A DNA stretch of 8,524 nucleotides from assembly GCA_039180385.1 (NCBI GenBank), contig JBCDDJ010000294.1, positions 1 to 8,524 of the forward strand, in the 5' to 3' direction. This DNA comes from SIO4C1 sp039180385 (lineage in GTDB: Bacteria > Cyanobacteriota > Cyanobacteriia > Phormidesmidales > Phormidesmidaceae). Shown here piece after piece: positions 5,439-8,524 of this stretch; position 1 is the first letter of the stretch; every line of letters starts with the position of its first letter. The notes beneath the pieces are model-generated. The model did no database searches and was not told where the DNA came from. It worked only from the letters and a program-made list of their open reading frames with translations. The translations under genes were made by a program, and so were the position numbers.

Positions 5439-6212
5439 CTATCCCCTTTGTCCTGGAATGGCATATCCGCCATCAACAAGAATGGCTTGTCCAGTAATGT
5501 TGGCCGCTCGGTCGGAGAGAAGAAACGCAGCTAGCTGAGCCGTTTCATGCGGCGTACCCATGCGACCAATCGGGTGCGACTTGCCAAAGGCATCCAGCAT
5601 AGCTTGATCATGCTGAAAGGCTTCTCGTGTCATTTCGGTGTCGATACCACCAGGATTGATGTTGTTGATACGGATACCAGAAGGCGCAAGCTCAAGCGCA
5701 GCCGGTCGCATTAGACCGTCAAGACCAGACTTACTGGCTGAATAGGAAGTAGAACCCGGTAGAGCACCTACCGCAAGCCAGGAAGACGTGTTAACAATCG
5801 CACCGCCTCCGTGGTCTGCCATATAGCCAGCCTGGGCTCGCACTGACATCCAGACCGATTTGAGATTAGTGTCGATGGTCCGATCCCAATCTGCTTCGGA
5901 CTGCTCAAGCATCGGGACAAAATTGCCAATAGTTCCCGCGTTGTTAAAGGCAAAGTCAAACTGACCAAACGTGGCAACAGTCTCATCGACAATACGCTGA
6001 TGAGCCTCAGACTGTGTGACATCAGCAATGATAGTGTGTGCTTTACCTCCTATGTTTCTAATAACTTCTGTCAAAGCGTCAAGCCGTTCTTTGCGTCGGG
6101 CTACAACAGCTACTTTTGCTCCCTCTAAAACAAAAAGCTTCGCAGCCGCTTCACCAATGCCCGAGCTTGCACCTGTAACTACACCAACTTTACCTTCGAG
6201 AAGACCTTGCAT
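5439..6212 (-). CDS. Classical short-chain dehydrogenase/reductase (glucose dehydrogenase/FabG-like)
   Basis: A 257-residue cytoplasmic oxidoreductase of standard length with every classical SDR element. TGASSGIG at 13-20 binds the nucleotide, ARRKERL near 38-44 places basic residues after strand 2 and so favours NADP(H), Asp64 contacts the adenine, and NNAG sits at 90-93. The catalytic set is Asn116, Ser144, Tyr157 and Lys161 (YSASK), with NPGGIDTEM near 186-194 and the C-terminal GQAILVDGGY. I chose the ATG at 6212 because MQGLLEGKVGVVTG is a normal SDR start and a GAGG lies about 8 bases upstream. The frame stays open upstream, and an ATG at 6293 would add 27 residues. It leads a two-gene unit with the SMP-30-like lipoprotein and diverges from a LysR gene, which probably controls it. 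The substrate is unknown; sugar, alcohol or ketone are all possible. Confidence 0.93.
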   Translation of the reverse strand: MQGLLEGKVGVVTGASSGIGEAAAKLFVLEGAKVAVVARRKERLDALTEVIRNIGGKAHTIIADVTQSEAHQRIVDETVATFGQFDFAFNNAGTIGNFVPMLEQSEADWDRTIDTNLKSVWMSVRAQAGYMADHGGGAIVNTSSWLAVGALPGSTSYSASKSGLDGLMRPAALELAPSGIRINNINPGGIDTEMTREAFQHDQAMLDAFGKSHPIGRMGTPHETAQLAAFLLSDRAANITGQAILVDGGYAIPGQRG

Positions 6213-6213
6213 A

Positions 6214-6232
6214 AAATTGGCCTCATCAATTT
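6214..6232. promoter_or_regulatory. Candidate LysR operator overlapping the SDR ribosome site
   Basis: AAATTGGCCTCATCAATTT has perfect 6-base arms (AAATTG/CAATTT) around 7 bases, and T6217 and A6229 are exactly 11 bases apart, matching the T-N11-A pattern. It lies 2 bases upstream of the SDR start and contains its Shine-Dalgarno region, so a protein bound here could block that gene. Confidence 0.4.
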
Positions 6233-6249
6233 GTTTCGGATGAGACCAG

Positions 6250-6272
6250 CTTAATAATCCTTTTGAGTTAAG
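6250..6272. repeat. Second inverted repeat in the SDR/LysR gap
   Basis: CTTAA (6250-6254) and TTAAG (6268-6272) form an inverted repeat with 13 bases between. It may be a second regulator contact site, but the arms are short and A+T-rich. Confidence 0.2.
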
Positions 6273-6296
6273 ATAAACCCCATCTAACGCCATAAA
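6268..6296 (+). promoter_or_regulatory. Possible promoter giving a leaderless LysR mRNA
   Basis: TTAAGA (6268-6273) and CATAAA (6291-6296) match the -35 and -10 consensus at 4 of 6 bases each, with 17 bases between. Transcription would start at about 6303-6304, which is the ATG itself. No Shine-Dalgarno sequence precedes that ATG, which agrees with a leaderless transcript. Confidence 0.25.
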
Positions 6297-6303
6297 TAAT
6301 TGC

Positions 6304-7272
6304 ATGATACGCAATAATGATTCGCTTCGTATAGCCGAAGACAAACTTGCACTTTTGCTCGCGTTCTTGGAAACAGCGCGGCGGCTGAGTTTTGTTGGCG
6401 CAGCGGTAGCGCTGGACCTGACCCCGTCAACGCTGAGTCGGCGAGTGAAACGTTTAGAAGATTTACTGGGGGTACAGCTTTTGGTTCGCACAACACGGCG
6501 GGTAACGCTCACCGAAGCGGGTGAACTTTATCTAAGCCATGTAGACCGCATTATGACCGATCTAGATGAGGCTGATGCCATAGCTGCCTCACTGGGGGCT
6601 CGCCCTGCGGGACTTCTGACTGTCACAGTGCCTTCTACCTTTGGTCGTTTACATGTCGCACCGAAGATTCCTGCTTTCATGTGTCGGTATCCGGATATCC
6701 GCGTTGACCTTCAGTTCACCGATCACTTTGTCGATCTGGTTGACCAGCGCATTGATGTTGCCATTCGTATTGGTGAGTTAAAAGATTCGTCTTTGCGGGT
6801 GCGCAAGCTAGCAGACAATTATCGTCGATTAGTTGCCTCACCCACCTATCTTGAGCGATATGGCACGCCACAGGCACCAGATGACTTGCTAGGCCACAAA
6901 TGTCTGCATTTCTCGCATCTGAGGACAGGCAACCGATGGGAACTAAAGAAAGCGGGTGAGGCTCAGCTGATACCGATTAGTCCCTGGCTACGCGCGAACG
7001 ATGCCGGTGTGCTCTTTGAAGCCGCCTGCGGTGGTGCAGGGATTGCACTACTGGCTGATTTTATTACTGCAGACGCGCTAAGGTCTGGAAAACTCAAGAC
7101 GGTCCTTCCTGACTGGTGTATACCAGAGACTGGCATTTATGCACTTTATCCGGGAGCCGGACATCTAGCTGCTAAAACGCGCATGTTCATTGACTATCTT
7201 GTTGAAATTTTCTCTCCGGTAGCACCCTGGCAACTAAATCAACCGCAAGAGCCAGCAATGGTTAAAGCCTGA
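6304..7272 (+). CDS. LysR-family transcriptional regulator (CrgA/DmlR-like)
   Basis: A 322-residue LysR regulator. The helix-turn-helix is at about 30-51 (LSFVGAAVALDLTPSTLSRR, then VKRLE), followed by LLVRTTRRVTLTEAG (59-73). The effector domain starts near 102 (GLLTVTVPSTFGRLHVAP) and has the RIDVAIRIGEL and LVASPTYLERYG segments that mark the large CrgA/DmlR-like group, abundant in proteobacteria. The N-terminus is about 10 residues longer than in many relatives. No ribosome site precedes ATG 6304. It diverges from the SDR and lipoprotein genes across a 91-base gap with inverted repeats, an arrangement in which the LysR usually controls the SDR. The C-terminal tail after residue 303 (PVAPWQLNQPQ) is an unconserved extension. 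The effector is unknown. Confidence 0.93.
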   Translation: MIRNNDSLRIAEDKLALLLAFLETARRLSFVGAAVALDLTPSTLSRRVKRLEDLLGVQLLVRTTRRVTLTEAGELYLSHVDRIMTDLDEADAIAASLGARPAGLLTVTVPSTFGRLHVAPKIPAFMCRYPDIRVDLQFTDHFVDLVDQRIDVAIRIGELKDSSLRVRKLADNYRRLVASPTYLERYGTPQAPDDLLGHKCLHFSHLRTGNRWELKKAGEAQLIPISPWLRANDAGVLFEAACGGAGIALLADFITADALRSGKLKTVLPDWCIPETGIYALYPGAGHLAAKTRMFIDYLVEIFSPVAPWQLNQPQEPAMVKA

Positions 7273-7292
7273 ATCAGGAGTAGAGTCCGTAA

Positions 7293-7319
7293 CAGTAGCC
7301 TTATTCATTAGGCTGACTG
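7293..7319 (+). terminator. Stem-loop downstream of the LysR gene
   Basis: CAGT-AGCCT (7293-7301) pairs with AGGCT-G-ACTG (7310-7319), nine base pairs with one bulged G and an 8-base loop. No U-run follows, so it is not a standard intrinsic terminator, but it is the best 3'-end candidate for the LysR transcript. Confidence 0.35.
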
Positions 7320-7326
7320 GCATGGC

Positions 7327-7345
7327 TCACACTCGGGTCACACTC
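7327..7345. repeat. Direct repeat TCACACTC-GGG-TCACACTC
   Basis: Two exact 8-base copies lie at 7327-7334 and 7338-7345, an 11-base period, about 170 bases upstream of the psbA start. The layout resembles sites for OmpR-type regulators, but the sequence does not match the RpaB HLR1 consensus. Confidence 0.4.
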
Positions 7346-7502
7346 CCGCCATGATCAAGTAGGCTTTACCTAATTTGTGCTGCGAGTGTTGCCCAAAAAA
7401 CGCTGTTTTTGAACCACGCCTTACCCCCTACCCACCCTCCAAACCTCATAACTTCCTCAAATTCTTTCTCTATCGTCAAAGTTGAAACCCTTTCTTCATC
7501 AG

Positions 7503-7510
7503 AAGGAGGA
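7503..7510 (+). promoter_or_regulatory. Strong ribosome binding site of psbA
   Basis: AAGGAGGA ends 4 bases before the ATG at 7515. It is the strongest Shine-Dalgarno sequence in the window and suggests good translation when the gene is transcribed. Confidence 0.9.
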
Positions 7511-7514
7511 AATA

Positions 7515-8524
7515 ATGAGCACGATACTTCATGGCCGCTCTCTCCTAGTTCGGCCTAACCCGTGGGAGCGATTTTGTAACTGGGTTACGAGTACCCAAAA
7601 CCGCATTTACATCGGCTGGTTTGGGGCACTGATGATACCCACCTTGTTAGCCGCGGCCATCTGCTTTGTCGTGGCCTTTATTACCGCACCGCCGGTAGAT
7701 ATGGACGGTATTCGTGAGCCGGTGTTGGGGTCCCTGATGTCAGGTAATAACCTGATCTCCGCGGCAGTTGTGCCCACCTCGGCAGCTATTGGGCTGCACT
7801 TTTATCCCCTCTGGGATGCCGCCTCGATCGAGGAGTGGCTGTATAACGGCGGTCCCTATCAGCTGATTGTGGCGCACTTTTTAATTGGCATCTGGTGCTA
7901 CCTGGGTCGCCTATGGGAGATGAGCTATCGCATTGGCGCACGCCCCTGGATCGCCGTTGCCTTTTCGGCTCCAGTCAGCGCAGCGACCGCCGTCCTGCTG
8001 GTTTACCCCATTGGTCAGGGGAGTTTTTCTGAGGGGCTACCGCTCGGCATCTCGGGCACGTTTCACTTTATGTTGGCCTTCCAGGCAGATCACAACATTC
8101 TGATGCATCCATTGCATATGTTGGGTGTGGTGGGCGTGTTTGGCGGGGCGCTGATGGCCGCCCTGCACGGATCTTTGGTCACCTCCAGCCTGATTCGAGC
8201 TACCACCGAAGCAGAATCCGAAGCTTTGGGCTATAAGTTTGGTCAGGCGCAGCCCACCTATAACTATCTGGCTAGCCACTACGGCTTTTTAGGCCGTCTG
8301 TTGATTCCCTGGTTTGGCAGCCAAAATCATCGCGCTTTTCACTTTACGATGGCAGCATTACCGACGATTGGCATCTGGTGTGCCAGCCTAGGCGTCGCCA
8401 CCATGGCGTTTAACCTCAACGGGTTTAACTTTAACCAGTCGATCTTAGACAGCCAGGGCAAGGTAATTCCCACCAATGCCGACCTGATTAACCGGGCCAC
8501 ACTGGGCTTGCAGGCCATGCATTC
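7515..8524 (+). CDS. psbA: Atypical 'rogue' photosystem II D1 protein, 3' end outside window
   Basis: The first 336 codons and two bases of a D1 protein, frame open to the right edge, five membrane helices expected. Numbering runs 3 ahead of standard D1, then 4 ahead after a one-residue insertion near 256-259. Kept: TyrZ (Y164), its partner His190 (H193), special-pair ligand His198 (H201), His118 (H121), iron ligands His215 and His272 (H218, H276), Asp61 (D64), His332 (H336). Changed: Asp170 to Glu173, Glu189 to Asp192, Asn181 to His184, Gln130 to Leu133, Tyr147 to Phe150, Glu329 to Gln333, and Glu333 to Ser because the final bases TC can only encode Ser. In the QB pocket Ser264 is Gly268 and Phe265 is Ser269. 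It should assemble into a reaction centre but probably without a normal manganese cluster or QB site. It lacks the ChlF Gln-Asp pair, so the rogue (sentinel-type) class fits best. No HIP1 site occurs within it. Confidence 0.93.
   Translation, partial: MSTILHGRSLLVRPNPWERFCNWVTSTQNRIYIGWFGALMIPTLLAAAICFVVAFITAPPVDMDGIREPVLGSLMSGNNLISAAVVPTSAAIGLHFYPLWDAASIEEWLYNGGPYQLIVAHFLIGIWCYLGRLWEMSYRIGARPWIAVAFSAPVSAATAVLLVYPIGQGSFSEGLPLGISGTFHFMLAFQADHNILMHPLHMLGVVGVFGGALMAALHGSLVTSSLIRATTEAESEALGYKFGQAQPTYNYLASHYGFLGRLLIPWFGSQNHRAFHFTMAALPTIGIWCASLGVATMAFNLNGFNFNQSILDSQGKVIPTNADLINRATLGLQAMH

Larger units (their letters stand above)
7273..7514. other. Intergenic region upstream of the atypical psbA
   Basis: This 242-base gap has no gene I can support. 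It holds a hairpin just after the LysR gene (7293-7319), an 8-base direct repeat (7327-7345), an A/T-armed inverted repeat CAAAAA/TTTTTG (7394-7411), a nearly G-free pyrimidine-rich stretch (7418-7472) and the psbA ribosome site. I found no convincing -35/-10 pair. The psbA promoter must lie here, because the upstream gene is unrelated and 242 bases away. Confidence 0.6.

Noticed and set aside
6213..6512. SDR with a 100-residue N-terminal extension starting at 6512
   Set aside because: The extension is Ser/Arg-rich, antisense to the second LysR gene, and has no family counterpart. The normal SDR start with a ribosome site is at 6212.
7394..7411. CAAAAA/TTTTTG inverted repeat as an intrinsic terminator
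   Set aside because: The stem is only A-T pairs apart from one C-G, which is too weak, and it lies more than 120 bases beyond the LysR stop.
8037..8279. Minus-strand open frame inside psbA
   Set aside because: Antisense of a strongly conserved membrane protein, with no recognisable features.
7515..8524. psbA product as chlorophyll f synthase (ChlF, super-rogue D1)
   Set aside because: ChlF carries Gln-Asp at the positions equal to D1 127-128; here they are Leu130-Gly131. TyrZ, His190 and His332 are also kept.

Overview
This window is almost certainly cyanobacterial. It ends in a psbA gene for a photosystem II D1-type protein, and seven copies of the cyanobacterial octamer HIP1 (GCGATCGC) lie between 621 and 4929. 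I cannot name the genus.

Layout. 1-361 is the 3' end of hypB (NiFe-hydrogenase nickel insertion GTPase), cut by the window edge. 363-506 (minus) is a decayed transposase fragment between hypB and the next gene. 530-1432 (minus) is a LysR regulator, divergent from a two-gene rightward unit: 1537-2154, a membrane-anchored mono-heme protein of the cytochrome P460 type, and 2218-3330, a Tat-exported TRAP-type solute-binding protein with no membrane partners in view. 3469-4155 (minus) is an OmpR/PhoB-type regulator whose receiver domain has lost its phosphorylation residues. Just after its stop, 3355-3468 stays open in the same frame and reads like a protein tail. 4409-5431 (minus) is an SMP-30-like beta-propeller lipoprotein, directly downstream of a classical short-chain dehydrogenase (5439-6212, minus). 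A second LysR gene (6304-7272, plus) diverges from that pair. 7515-8524 is the start of an atypical psbA.

Main result. The D1 protein is not a normal water-splitting D1. By alignment to standard D1 numbering, Asp170 is Glu, Glu189 is Asp, Asn181 is His, Glu329 is Gln, and the last two bases of the window (TC) force Ser at position 333. The QB residues Ser264 and Phe265 are Gly and Ser. TyrZ, His190, the special-pair ligand His198 and the iron ligands His215 and His272 are kept. This fits the 'rogue' (sentinel-type) D1 class, and it is not the chlorophyll f synthase ChlF, because the Gln-Asp pair at 127-128 is Leu-Gly here.

How the parts may work together (inference). Two LysR regulators each sit in a divergent arrangement with inverted repeats carrying the T-N11-A pattern, so the cytochrome/TRAP unit and the dehydrogenase/lipoprotein unit each look locally controlled by a small effector. 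The hydrogenase maturation gene and a D1 unlikely to make oxygen would both suit dark or low-oxygen life, but nothing in the window proves they are co-regulated. The part from 4930 to the end has no HIP1 site, and the dehydrogenase/LysR pair is of a kind common in proteobacteria, so that unit may have been acquired.
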